A DNA stretch of 23,106 bases from Hypsibius dujardini (taxonomy: Eukaryota > Tardigrada > Eutardigrada > Parachela > Hypsibiidae), in assembly GCA_001579985.1 (NCBI GenBank), contig LRSR01012638.1:1-23106 (forward strand), given 5' to 3'. The position numbers and the translations under genes are program-made. Numbering within the stretch: position 1 is the stretch's first letter; each line of letters starts with the position of its first letter. The notes below the pieces were generated by a model that did no database searches, was not told the DNA's origin, and saw only the letters and a program-made list of their open reading frames with translations. Shown piece by piece: positions 10,677-19,640 of the stretch.

Positions 10677-10678
10677 TA

Positions 10679-11950
10679 GTCATCCAACCGCAAGCAATTT
10701 GTGTGGAAAACATCCGTCCAATGCCTTGGGTTCCTGCATCTCACGAGATACCACACCGGATTGGCTGGTGCCGGGTCAACTGATGAAGAGCGCAATACTT
10801 TGGCCCTGACCTCGATGCACGTGTTTTTGTATTACACAGCAGATATTTGGCTGCACTGGTAAATGTATAAATGATGTTTTATAAAGAAAATGCTACCATT
10901 AGTCGACCTGCCCTTTGAGATCATATTCCTGTTAGGTAGAGAGTGTTGTTCGGCTTGGTATTAGAATGACCCATCGGAACGCGCGCGGATGTGCAAGATA
11001 AAAGAAAATCGTTCCAGCCAGCCCGCGAGTTGAGCTAGGCTCGCCAGGTGCTTGGGGTTTGGGCAAGCATTATCAAATTACTTTAATAATTAATGCATAA
11101 GTAAATAAATGTGTTAGTACATAACATAGATTAGATTTTATGTATTAATTAACAGGATTCTGCTGTGCCGCTGCCTTCCTAGAACTTTAATTTTAGAATC
11201 AGATGGTATTATATGAACATGTTTGTGTGAGTTCTTGATTATTACTGTCGAGGTGTGGCCCAAAGAAAATTAACGGCAAAAGCAGGAATATTTGAGCCAT
11301 ATGTATCGTTTGAGGATTGTTACTATACTTTTATATATTAAAAACGGAGGCTTTGTTCAACTGCAACAGAACGTATCTGCAGCTATACTTTCTGTACTCA
11401 TCAGTGGAAAACCCTGAACCATCCAAAATTATATGGAAAGAATAACTGATTTGAATCTCAGATGGAAACTGGTTTATTCTGATCATTACGTCTCCAACAA
11501 TAGTTTTCTGTAAAATATGGCGCGCAGCGAAGAGTCCCTCGTTCAGTAAGCTTACTAAGTGAAGGAAAGATTAGTCTTGAATCCCGTTCAATTTTATTAT
11601 TCACATTGCTACTCGATATCGCGTAACTGAGCAAACAAATCAGGCCGAACCTTTGAACTCTTCAGCCATTGTGCTTCCCATCAACCGATTGTTACGTGAA
11701 GAAAATTCTACCAGAAAGAAGGAAATTATCACACTATTCCGTCAACAAGTGATCATGCCTGGTGCATTCTCTCGCTAATCTTAATTTAAATTTACGACTG
11801 AAGAGGTCGTACTTTTCACGTGATCATAATTTCGGCTAAAAATTCATGTCAAAAGGGCGGTGGACCGTTGGAGCAGTTTCAGTCCTGTAGTAGCATTAGT
11901 TGTGCCTAATTTTTAGAAGTGTCAGATCGTTTACATTCATTTGCTTGAAA
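10679..11950. other. Intergenic stretch without a recognised gene
   Basis: About 1.27 kb separate the mariner element from the first MNNL-like gene. There is no long or family-like frame. A CACGTG E-box lies near 11817, about 130 bases upstream of the next start codon, and could be part of its promoter. Nothing else is supportable. Confidence 0.5.
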
Positions 11951-12861
11951 ATGCAGACCGCCATTTGCCTTGTCGGGTTAGTGACCCTTGCCGCCTCCGC
12001 GATGGCTGTTGGCGTTCTTCCTCGCCATCTCCTCCAGCAGGATGAAGTCGCCAAAAACATCAGCGTGACCATTCCGATCTCCACCCGGCTGCCAACAACT
12101 CCCCGAACTACCAGAGCAATCATAACTACCACCCCCTATGTGCCGGTATATGATCCGACTCACACTACCGTACGCATCAAGCTGGACAGGTACCACAACC
12201 CATCACACACGCTGTCCGATGGAAGCGATTGCGAGTGGTTTAACGGTTGTGACCCCTACTTCAACATCCTTTACACCTCCAGCCACGATGGGTTAGTTGC
12301 GCTCCATATGAGTCTGTCTGTCTGTCTGTCTGTCTGTTTCTCTGTCTGTCTGTTTCTCTGTCTGTCTGTTTCTCTGTTTGTCTGTTTGTCTGTCTGTCTT
12401 TCTTGTCTGTCTGTTTTCTTGTCTGTCTGTCTGTCTTTCTGTCTGTCTGTCTCTCTGTCTGTCTCTCTGTCTGTCTGTCTTTCTGTCTGTCTGTTTGTTT
12501 GTCTGTCTGTCTTTCGGTCGGTCTATCTGTCTGTTTATTTGTCTATCCTTCGAGTTTCCATGAATGCAACCGGAAGTTTAATTTTTGTAGACATCTGTAC
12601 AACATTACCACTAGCAAGAACGACAACCTTGCTTCCATCGCCTTCGGAATTCACGTCGGTTTTCCCAATCCGTTTTCCATTCGGGCACCGGTTGGCGCGA
12701 CCATTGAAGTCCAAGTGACGGCCCTCGACGAGGATCTCGTCGGATCGGACGAACTCATCGGCATGTGGTCCTTCTACTTCGTTGTCGGAACAGCGGGCAA
12801 GAGTGAGACTAAGAAGGACGCCTCCGGGCCGGCACAATTTGGCCTATCATTCCAGGTTTAA
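11951..12861 (+). CDS. Small secreted MNNL/C2-like protein A
   Basis: Two exons, 11951-12291 and 12591-12861, joined in phase 2, encode 203 residues. The start is the ATG before a clean signal peptide ([19 protein letters not shown]). A Thr/Pro-rich linker ([19 protein letters not shown]) follows. The C-terminal domain has [27 protein letters not shown], a long strand [15 protein letters not shown] and DELIGMW. This pattern (Asp-Gly, paired Cys, CD-YF, then a strand ending in acidic residues and LI) resembles the N-terminal C2-like MNNL module of Delta/Jagged ligands. There is no DSL or EGF repeat, so it is not a full Notch ligand. The intron (299 bases) is filled with CTGT repeats. It is a tandem paralogue of the gene at 13926. 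The gene structure is firm; the MNNL assignment is a moderate inference. Confidence 0.8.
12306..12545 (+). repeat. CTGT tetranucleotide repeat inside the intron of protein A gene
   Basis: Long runs of CTGT, interrupted by TTTC, TCTC and TTTG variants, begin about 15 bases after the 5' splice site at 12292 and fill most of the intron. The sense RNA would be (CUGU)n. Leu/Ser/Val/Cys-rich frames across it are repeat artefacts. Confidence 0.95.
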
Positions 12862-13925
12862 GAACAATTCTGACACATATTATGTAAACTCATTGCATGA
12901 GTCAATCTTGCCTGGCATGATACGTAAATTGTACAATAAAATATACAATTGGGATGATTTCCATATCTTCCGAGTAGAATGCCGGTAATGATCAAGACAC
13001 TATTTTCGTATACTCTTACCACCCAGTACAGTATGAGATATATATTGGGAATGGACAATTCTATGATTAATAACCTCCGAGCTGTGTGAGCCTGTCTGCA
13101 ATAATAATTTCTTGTATAAATGTATTTACAGTTTCCAGCTACATGTTATAACCATCTTTTTCTGTTGTTTTTAAGGACAACTAAAAATTATTTGACATGG
13201 CTCAATGTATTGAACTAAACTTTAAATTACGTAAAATAGTAACCCTATAATTCTTTTAATAAGATATGGTTTATGGTCTTGCACAATTGTACAGTACGAT
13301 AGTTATACATGTAGTGCCGGTGTTGTTGACCACAAATTCTTCATTTACTCTATCACCTGAAGGTCGATGAGTTGCTTAGAATTTAAAACATTCCTTGCCA
13401 TAGATAGTACCCGCTAATCTACCAAGTACTCTACTAGAACCATGGCCGCATTGGGTTCTAATAGTGTACTTCATCCCGCCCACTAAACATCTGATGTTCG
13501 GTCGGACAGTATCGCTTGCAAGTTTCTGTCGGATATGATTTATTTTACAATGGGGAAAGGACTTCCCTTTGTTCCTTTGTAAGTCATAACTATTACTCGT
13601 CCGTAACGATAATGGCAATGTGATATCGAACGGGCGGTGAGCTTTGTCTTCATGTGTTATTCGAGCCTGAGATGCCCGAACTTTGATACAGAGCCTAATC
13701 TCTTCCCAGATCCTCTTCTTTTGCAGCGGCAAAGTTATCATCTATTCTAATCCTTCGTTATTATCGGAGAAGGAAGGTCACCTCTTGTCACTTAACCTCT
13801 TGCGAAATTTTGATACGACGAATTTTACAGCTTGAAAGAATTAAAATTTTCTCATTCAGTCATCAGAATTTCCGCCCACTCTCGAGGAGCTTCCATTAAA
13901 GATTTAATTTAAAGATACCTTTGCA
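12862..13925. other. Intergenic stretch between the two MNNL-like genes
   Basis: It holds the 3' flank of gene A and the promoter region of gene B. A 121-codon minus-strand frame (13741-13376) is the only notable open frame. Its translation is not low-complexity, but I recognise no family in it, and it lacks a signal peptide or clear splice context. I treat it as unassigned. Confidence 0.4.
12935..12940 (+). terminator. AATAAA polyadenylation signal for protein A gene
   Basis: The hexamer lies 73 bases after the stop codon at 12861, on the coding strand. Confidence 0.65.
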
Positions 13926-14328
13926 ATGAAGACCGTCCTGTGCCTCTTCGGCTTCTTGGCTCTGGGCACCGCCTCCGCCCTGGCCGTTGGCGACTTGCCC
14001 CGTGTGGTGGTGTACGATGAAGACCCGAGTCGAAACATCAGTGCAAACACCGGCCTTCCGTCATTGCCCAGCCGGCCGTCAGTCCCCAGCCGGCCATCAA
14101 CAACTCCACGAACCACCACACCCTTGATCACTACTACTCCATACGTGCCCGTTTTCGACCCTACCCACACCAACGTCCGCATTCGACTGGAGCAATACTC
14201 CAACCGAGATCATATCCTGTCCGACGGAGGAAACTGTGAATGGTGGGGCGGTTGCGATCCTTACTTCAACATCCTCTACACTTCCAGCCACGACGGGTTA
14301 GTTTCACTTTGTCACTGTCAATGCCTGG

Positions 14329-14372
<44 letters not shown>

Positions 14373-14819
14373 TTATTTATCTGTTTGTTTGCCTGCCTGC
14401 CTGCTTGTCTACATGTGTGTGTATTTACATTAAGCTGCCAATTTTTTGAGATCGCTCTCAGTATGGCATATGCTGATCCTTCCTTATGCCTGATAATCCG
14501 TTTGACTTGCTTACTCGCTTCACCTGTCAGGCATCTCTACAACCTCACCACACCAAAGGGCGTAAACGACAACCTTCCCCTTGTCGTGCTTCCCCTCCAC
14601 CTGGGTGGCAATAACCGGAATCCCATATTGCTTCGTGCCCCAACTGGCGCCACCATTGAGGTTCAAATTACGGCGTATGATGAGGATCTGGGCATCCTCG
14701 GTGGGGACGAACTGATTGGCATGTGGTCCTTCTACTACGTGGTCGGCGAGCCGGGCAAACGCGAAACCAAGAAAGACGCTTCCGGGCCTGCCACCTTCAC
14801 CCTATCTTTTGAAATATAG
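13926..14819 (+). CDS. Small secreted MNNL/C2-like protein B
   Basis: Two exons, 13926-14296 and 14531-14819, joined in phase 2, encode 219 residues. A signal peptide (MKTVLCLFGFLALGTASALA) is followed by a Ser/Pro/Arg- and Thr-rich linker with repeats (SRPSVPSRPS) and [14 protein letters not shown]. The C-terminal domain matches protein A almost motif for motif: [60 protein letters not shown]. The intron sits at the same codon (His-Asp-Gly) as in A and also contains CTGT repeats. It is 234 bases, a multiple of three, and has no stop, so intron retention would add 78 residues in frame; splicing is supported by the paralogue. The MNNL relation is the same inference as for A. Gene A lies 1.06 kb upstream on the same strand. 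Confidence 0.82.
14329..14410 (+). repeat. CTGT repeat inside the intron of protein B gene
   Basis: About a dozen CTGT units, then degenerate TTTATTTATCTGTTTG and CCTG units, begin about 35 bases after the 5' splice site at 14297. It has the same position and strand as in the paralogue. Confidence 0.95.
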
Positions 14820-14915
14820 ACCGTTATCTAATAACCTTCAAACGTACGATGTAGGGATAATCAAGCTAATTAAAGATTCTTCTGTGCCTAGAAAATGAAA
14901 AGGAGATAAATAGGT

Positions 14916-14921
14916 AATAAA
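14916..14921 (+). terminator. AATAAA polyadenylation signal for protein B gene
   Basis: The hexamer lies about 97 bases after the stop codon at 14819. The rest of 14820-15379, between convergent genes, shows no other feature. Confidence 0.6.
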
Positions 14922-15379
14922 TTTCGTTTGTTTTGCGCATCCATCAAACCGTGCCGAAATATGTAGCACGTTCATGCACCCCAAAATTTGAGAATTAAAC
15001 CTCGATCTGCCTGTCTGTCACTCAGATTACCTGCAGCGGTACATCAGTTAACAAGCGATGTCTTCGTCTAGGACAAAGAAATGATAACTTCAGGGTATAT
15101 GTAGTATATAATTTCATCTTTTTGCAAATGTATCTGAATAGCCGACGCGAAAAGTAAAGCATCAATGAAAATTGCGAACACATGAATGTTGATTCTTAAA
15201 CGAAAAAAGAATGCAAAAATGTACAGCAGCGAAAAGAGGTCTGCAAAGAGCGAAAGAGGAAAGCGTTTTTTGGTAGGGTTTTGAGACTAAAAAAGGGCAC
15301 AAGCGAGCACGTGCGTTTAACTTAAGCGAAAGCAGTACAAAAAGAGGCACAATCCGTCCGCGTTTTCGGAACACTTTAT

Positions 15380-17558
15380 CTACAAGCTCTTGAGGTAGGT
15401 CGCCAGCCGCGAACGGTAGTGGCTGTAGGGTGCGGCGGCGTACACCGGCTTCTCATACCGGCTGGCCACGTAGTCGTTGTAGCTCTTCACCGCGGCGGCG
15501 TACGACGCCACCGTGGCGGGGATCTTCTCATATGAGGCGGCCTTGTATCCGTAGCTCTTCTCCGGATACGCCGCCGGGTACACCGGAGCGTAGGAATCGT
15601 ACTTCGGGTAGTCTACCTGCGTGTAGGTGTACTCCTGTTGCGGGTACTCCGTGACCACTGGGTACTCCGCGGCCACCTTGTAGGAGGGCTTCTCCACGGG
15701 GTACGCGGTGTAGGACAACGGGATAGCCGGGTAGGACCTTTCCACTGCGGAGTACGTGTTATATTGCGGCTTCTCCGCGGGGTATGCGGGAGCATAGACG
15801 GGCTTCTCGTACACGTTGGGGTACGCGGACTTCTCGTAAGCAGGCTTCTCGTAGACCGGGTACGCGGGCGTGTAGGAGGCCTTCGCGACAACGGGGTAGG
15901 CAGGCGTGTACTTCTCGTACTGGTATGCGGGTTTCTCGTAGGCGACTGGGTAGGACGGAGCGTACGCGGAGATGGAGTACGAAGGCTTTTCGTGAGGGTA
16001 AGCGGAATACGCAGGCTTCTCTGCAGGGTACGCGGAGTACGCAGACTTCTCGACGGGGTACGGGGAGACGGAAGACTTCTCCACTGGGTACGCCGCTGCG
16101 GAGTAGGAAGGCTTCTCCACGGGGTACGCAGAGTATGCGGGCTTCTCATGAGGGTACGCCGAGTACGAAGGCTTCTCCGCGGGGTACGCGGAGTAGGCGG
16201 GCTTTTCAGTGGGATACGCGGGCTTCTCCACTTGGTAGCTCTTCGTCGGGTAGACCGGCTTGACGACGGGGTACTCCTTCTCGTAGACATACTCACCGTA
16301 AGCCGGCTTTTCGGGGTACGCGGAGTACGCGGGCTTTTCCACCGGGTAGACGGACTTTTGCTGCTCATACGAGGGCTTCTCGGAGTAGGTCGGCAGGTAA
16401 GCAGGCACCTTTTCGTAAGCGGGTTTGGTTTCGTACTTTTCTACCTTCTCGTAAACCGGGTACTTCTCCTCTTTCGGGTAGGCAGCGGCGGAGTAAACCT
16501 TCTCGTACTTCTCCTCCTTGGGGTAGACTTGTTGGTAGACGGGCGCGTGCTTGGGATAGACGGACTCGTAAACGGGAGCGTAGGACTTTTCATGATCGTG
16601 CGGGGCGTGGCTGACGTAGGCCGGCTGCTTATTGTAGTGAGCAGGCGCGGGGTATGACTTAAGGAGTGGAAGGACTGGGTAGACGGGCTTCTCGTGTTCG
16701 TAGTGAGTAGGAGGGGCGGCGTAGGCAGGTTTCGGGTAGAGGTTCATGAAGCTGGGCACGTAGCTGCGGTCCACCGGGTAGGCGGGGTTGTGGCTCTGGG
16801 CGGGGTAGTCTTCGTCCTTGTAGACTGGGTCGCAGTTGTAGTCAACCTTAACGAGAAAACGTGGGAGCATTAACGATGAAGTTCGGATACAGACACAGAA
16901 CACGGACATAAGTACAGATATAGACAATAACATAGACATGTAGAACCAGGCACAGCCACGGATCCAGACTCGGACATGAATACAGACACAGACACGGGCC
17001 ATGGCACCATGGCATGGAGATACATATAGACAAGATTGAGGTACCTTATGAGGCCAGTCGCAAACCAGGAGGTAGTTGTTGAACTTAGTGTAAGGCGGGC
17101 AGTCGAAAGTCTCCAGACGTCCATCTTCCTGACAGATATGGAAGATTTTGCACTCGTGCGAAGGGTTACCGTAGTATCCGTGGGAGTGTCCATGGCAGTT
17201 GGCAGTTGGGTATGGGGCGGAATAGACACTCGGCTCGTAGCTCTGGGCGTAGCTGCTGGGCACGTGAACCTTGCCGTAGCTGAGAACAACTGCAGCAGCA
17301 CCTGAGCTGGCAATCCTATGAGTGCATGGAAATTCTCCGTCAGAAAGAAGCTAGTAATTCATTACAGGCAGAGCCGGCAGACGCAGACAAAACTACACAA
17401 AGGGGCGCTTACTTGCTAGCCTGGTACTCGCTGGGTGAGCCGACCAATGCAGTAGATCCATTGACTGCGGTGCCGTTCTTGTCAACAGTCGGGATGGGTT
17501 GAGCACATAGTCCTGACACTCCCAAGAGGAGTACGACTGCTAAGCTTGCCTTCATCAT
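15380..17558 (-). CDS. Secreted CBM14 chitin-binding protein with long Tyr/Pro/Lys repeat tail
   Basis: Three exons (minus), 17558-17413, 17315-17045 and 16846-15380, give 627 residues. A signal peptide (MMKASLAVVLLLGVSGLCA) precedes a short linker. Residues 89-144 form a peritrophin-A/CBM14 domain with six Cys at 89, 104, 110, 121, 134 and 144 and the hallmark CDWP. The remaining roughly 480 residues are dominated by repeats of the type EKPAYSAYPVEKPSY, rich in Tyr, Pro, Lys, Ala and Ser with no Cys beyond the domain. CBM14 binds chitin; the tail resembles extracellular structural or adhesive proteins that are cross-linked through Tyr (family analogy). The start was chosen because ATGATG opens the signal peptide 121 bases below a TATA box. 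Intron 2 (198 bases, stop-free, phase 0) lies inside the CBM14 domain, as in the paralogue at 19641. The repeat exon is GC-rich and gives long spurious frames on both strands. Confidence 0.88.
15700..16500 (-). repeat. Tandem coding repeats, EKP(A/S)Y-x-AYP type
   Basis: Repeating 10-12-codon units encode EKPAYSAYP, EKPSYSAYP and similar sequences. They are densest at about 15950-16350, with diverged units either side. Homogeneous units point to recent expansion by unequal exchange or slippage. Confidence 0.85.
16865..17005 (-). repeat. Degenerate TGTCTG-type repeat in intron 2 of the CBM14 gene
   Basis: CAGACA-like units on the plus strand read as TGTCTG/TGTCCG on the sense strand. They lie within the 198-base intron (17044-16847), starting about 40 bases after its donor. 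Confidence 0.75.
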
Positions 17559-17678
17559 CTTCCGTTCGGTGTGCTGGGAAATGGGGAAAGTCTACGAGCT
17601 GCGGAATGGTCGGCAAAACGAAAAGTGATGAAATTACTAAACTGATTGGAGAGTGTTCATTAAAACCGTGCTTCAGTT

Positions 17679-17687
17679 TTTTATATA
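17679..17687 (-). promoter_or_regulatory. TATA box of the CBM14/Tyr-rich gene
   Basis: TATATAAAA reads on the minus strand 121 bases upstream of the ATG at 17558, preceded by GGG. A start site about 30 bases downstream would leave a 5' untranslated region of about 90 bases. Confidence 0.6.
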
Positions 17688-17844
17688 CCCGATCACTTTT
17701 GAGTCCGATCAAATATACCAGGGGATGTTCGACTGATAGCAGTGTGTGGCACTTTTTCTTGTCTTAGCAAATATGAAACACACCGACCACTTGTGGGCAC
17801 TTGAGCGTCGACATATAGGCAGGCATATATGCATAAATGATACA

Positions 17845-17866
17845 GCAGGTACCACGTGGTACCTGC
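17845..17866. promoter_or_regulatory. Perfect 22-bp palindrome centred on CACGTG
   Basis: The two halves are exact reverse complements. The centre is GGTACCACGTGGTACC, with the E-box CACGTG at 17853-17858. A second small palindrome, GCATATATGC, lies at 17823-17832. It stands about 290 bases upstream of the CBM14 start codon. A bHLH-type binding site or a cruciform-forming site is inferred. Confidence 0.5.
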
Positions 17867-18302
17867 AGCACCACCGTGCGTTTATTACGGTCCGTCACAG
17901 TCAACTACACTAAAAGGGTGATTTTTTGGTAATTTTTTATTGGCTCTTAATTAGCCTGAAACACAAGCAAATCAGTAGAAAGTTGTGAATTTAAAATACC
18001 TGAAAAATGACCTAAACATGCACGATGACGAGTATTTGAAGTTGTGCCGGTATTCTCGACTGGTTACATATCATAACCTAGAGCCATTATGAGTACCAAG
18101 TATTCATAGTCGATCTTTGACTATTCCGAATAATCATTATAGTAGTAGCGACCCTTATAAGGACGTCAATACCCGTTACATGATAATATTATCTCCCACA
18201 ATAATAGCTACACAAATTAACAAATCGTTTTTGTTATCCATGTACTGAATGTCTGAAACTATGTAATAAGAATTAAAGGCCGATAAATTTTGTCATGTCT
18301 TT

Positions 18303-18382
18303 GTCTATGTCTATGTCTATGTCTATGTCTATGTCTATGTCTATGTCTATGTCTATGTCTATGTCTATGTCTATGTCTATGT
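18303..18382 (+). repeat. TGTCTA hexanucleotide microsatellite
   Basis: About 13 near-perfect units of TGTCTA run in tandem. They are on the same strand as the lectin-like fragment at 18771. Otherwise 17867-18770 has no gene I can support. Confidence 0.95.
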
Positions 18383-18770
18383 CCTGTTTATAACGATGCG
18401 TTTGTCTGTGTCTTGTCATCTCTTTCGGTCTACCGTCTTCTGTGTCTGGGTCGCTGTCTAGGCTTTCTAATGTTCAGGTCCGTCTTATGCCTGTGTCAGT
18501 GTGTAAACGATGTCTGTGAAGCTTTCGTCCGACACTTCCGCAACCGATGATGTGAACGGTCGTGGAGGGGCATTGGGCAAGCGGGGGACTGTCGACGTCA
18601 TAATTGGCATGTGACAAGCTCGCCCGCCGACTGACTTGCAATTAGCAGCAGTTTACATTCGGAAATAAACTTTCCGGTTACTGCAACAGAAGTACTACGT
18701 GGTGTGTGTGGGGGTTAGCACTCGATACGATTACACCGCCGGTAAGCTCATCCTTTTGCGGACGTGCCGC

Positions 18771-18966
18771 AATGAAATTAGCAATTTTTATTGACACCGC
18801 CTTAATTTTATTGACACTGTCTTACAGTTCAATTGGAGCCGAATCATGTCTGACGAAGGAACGAGCTCTCTACTGGTTTGCGGCCGGTGGTCGCACCGAC
18901 TTCCGCTATGGTCGTTGGGTCTGGACTGGTGACAAAGTGTGGTTGAGTACCGGTCCATTGACCTAA
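18771..18966 (+). pseudogene. C-type-lectin-like fragment with signal peptide
   Basis: An ATG opens a signal-peptide-like segment (MKLAIFIDTALILLTLSYSS), then CLTKERALYWFAAGG and GRWVWTGDKVWLSTGPLT, and stops at TAA. The YW...GRWVW.G...STG pattern resembles the middle of C-type lectin domains (YWiG...G.WvWs.G). The first half of the domain and the following NW/Cys region are absent. The TAA occupies a place where lectins often have Tyr before the next segment, and a possible donor (CT/GTAAGA, about 18976) follows three codons later. A broken or partial gene is likely; an independent short secreted peptide of 64 residues is the alternative. Confidence 0.35.
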
Positions 18967-19122
18967 TCAGATCTGTAAGACTATTAATACGTCTAACGTG
19001 CTCATCCGACTAATTAGATACATATATAAATGGCGGTTCCTATGTGGTCTGCCGAGGAATTTTGGCGATGAAGCAAGAAAATAGTTTCCAAACAGCCTTA
19101 TTACAGGGTCCGCTTTTGGTCA

Positions 19123-19128
19123 CGTCTA

Positions 19129-19170
<42 letters not shown>

Positions 19171-19375
19171 ATTCTGTCTGTCTGTTTTTTAGTCTGTCTG
19201 CTTGTCTGCTTGATTTTCTGCCTGATTGTCTGTCTGTCGGTCTGCCTGCCTATCTGCCTGCTTGTCTGCCTGCTTGTCTGCCTGCTTGTCTGCCTGATTG
19301 TCTGCCTAATTGTCTGTCTATCTGCCTGTCGTTCGGTTTATTTGTGGGTTTGCCTGCCTGTCTGACTGCCTACTT
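19123..19375 (+). repeat. CTGT repeat grading into CTGCCTGCTTGT repeats
   Basis: About a dozen CTGT units are followed by degenerate CTGTCTGC/CTGCTTGTCTGC units. No gene is assigned here. By analogy with the other tracts it could lie in an intron of a plus-strand transcript that includes the fragment at 18771. The stretch 19376-19640 shows nothing else. Confidence 0.9.
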
Positions 19376-19640
19376 GTATATGGGACAAGTATTCGGTTGT
19401 TTGAATGCATTTCTGCCTTTGTTTGTCTTTGCATCCGATTATCCGTACTGGGATTTCTGATCCACTTGACTGAAAACTGTATCACATTTTTAAACTTCTT
19501 GATTACTTTGTCAAGCGAAGACATTTACAAATAAGTTTGCACAGTAGAGCTTTTCTGGCATAGCGCGTACCCTGTAACAGGGTTAAAAATAACGTTCTTA
19601 TTAAAGCCAAAATTCTTTGGGACAGTAGTATTGTTTTAAA

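Larger units (their letters stand above)
9381..10678 (+). mobile_element. Complete maT-type (DD37D) mariner transposon
   Basis: Perfect 30-bp terminal inverted repeats, starting CAGAGGTTAAACAACTTGAT, lie at 9383-9412 and 10647-10676. They are flanked by TA at 9381-9382 and 10677-10678, the standard Tc1/mariner target-site duplication. A single uninterrupted transposase frame fills the element. Identical ends plus an open frame indicate a recent insertion that could still be active. It sits in the 5' flank of the GPCR remnant, about 210 bases upstream of TM1. Confidence 0.93.

Noticed and set aside
11020-11065. GC-rich hairpin-like stretch resembling a tRNA
   Set aside because: There is no recognisable acceptor, anticodon or TPsiC arm pattern; it does not fold as a tRNA by eye.
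12378-12563. Cys/Leu/Ser/Val-rich open frames over the CTGT, TGTCTA and TGTGTC tracts (also 18290-18550, 19044-19460, 21583-21954)
   Set aside because: They are pure translations of simple repeats that lie in introns or intergenic DNA.
13376-13741. 121-codon minus-strand frame between the MNNL-like genes
   Set aside because: I recognise no domain, signal peptide or splice context; kept only as an unassigned frame.
15613-16657. Long alternative open frames over the CBM14 repeat exon (251 codons minus, 339 and 159 codons plus)
   Set aside because: They arise from the GC-rich repetitive codons of the EKP-Y-AYP tail read in other frames; they lack a signal peptide, domains or splice support.
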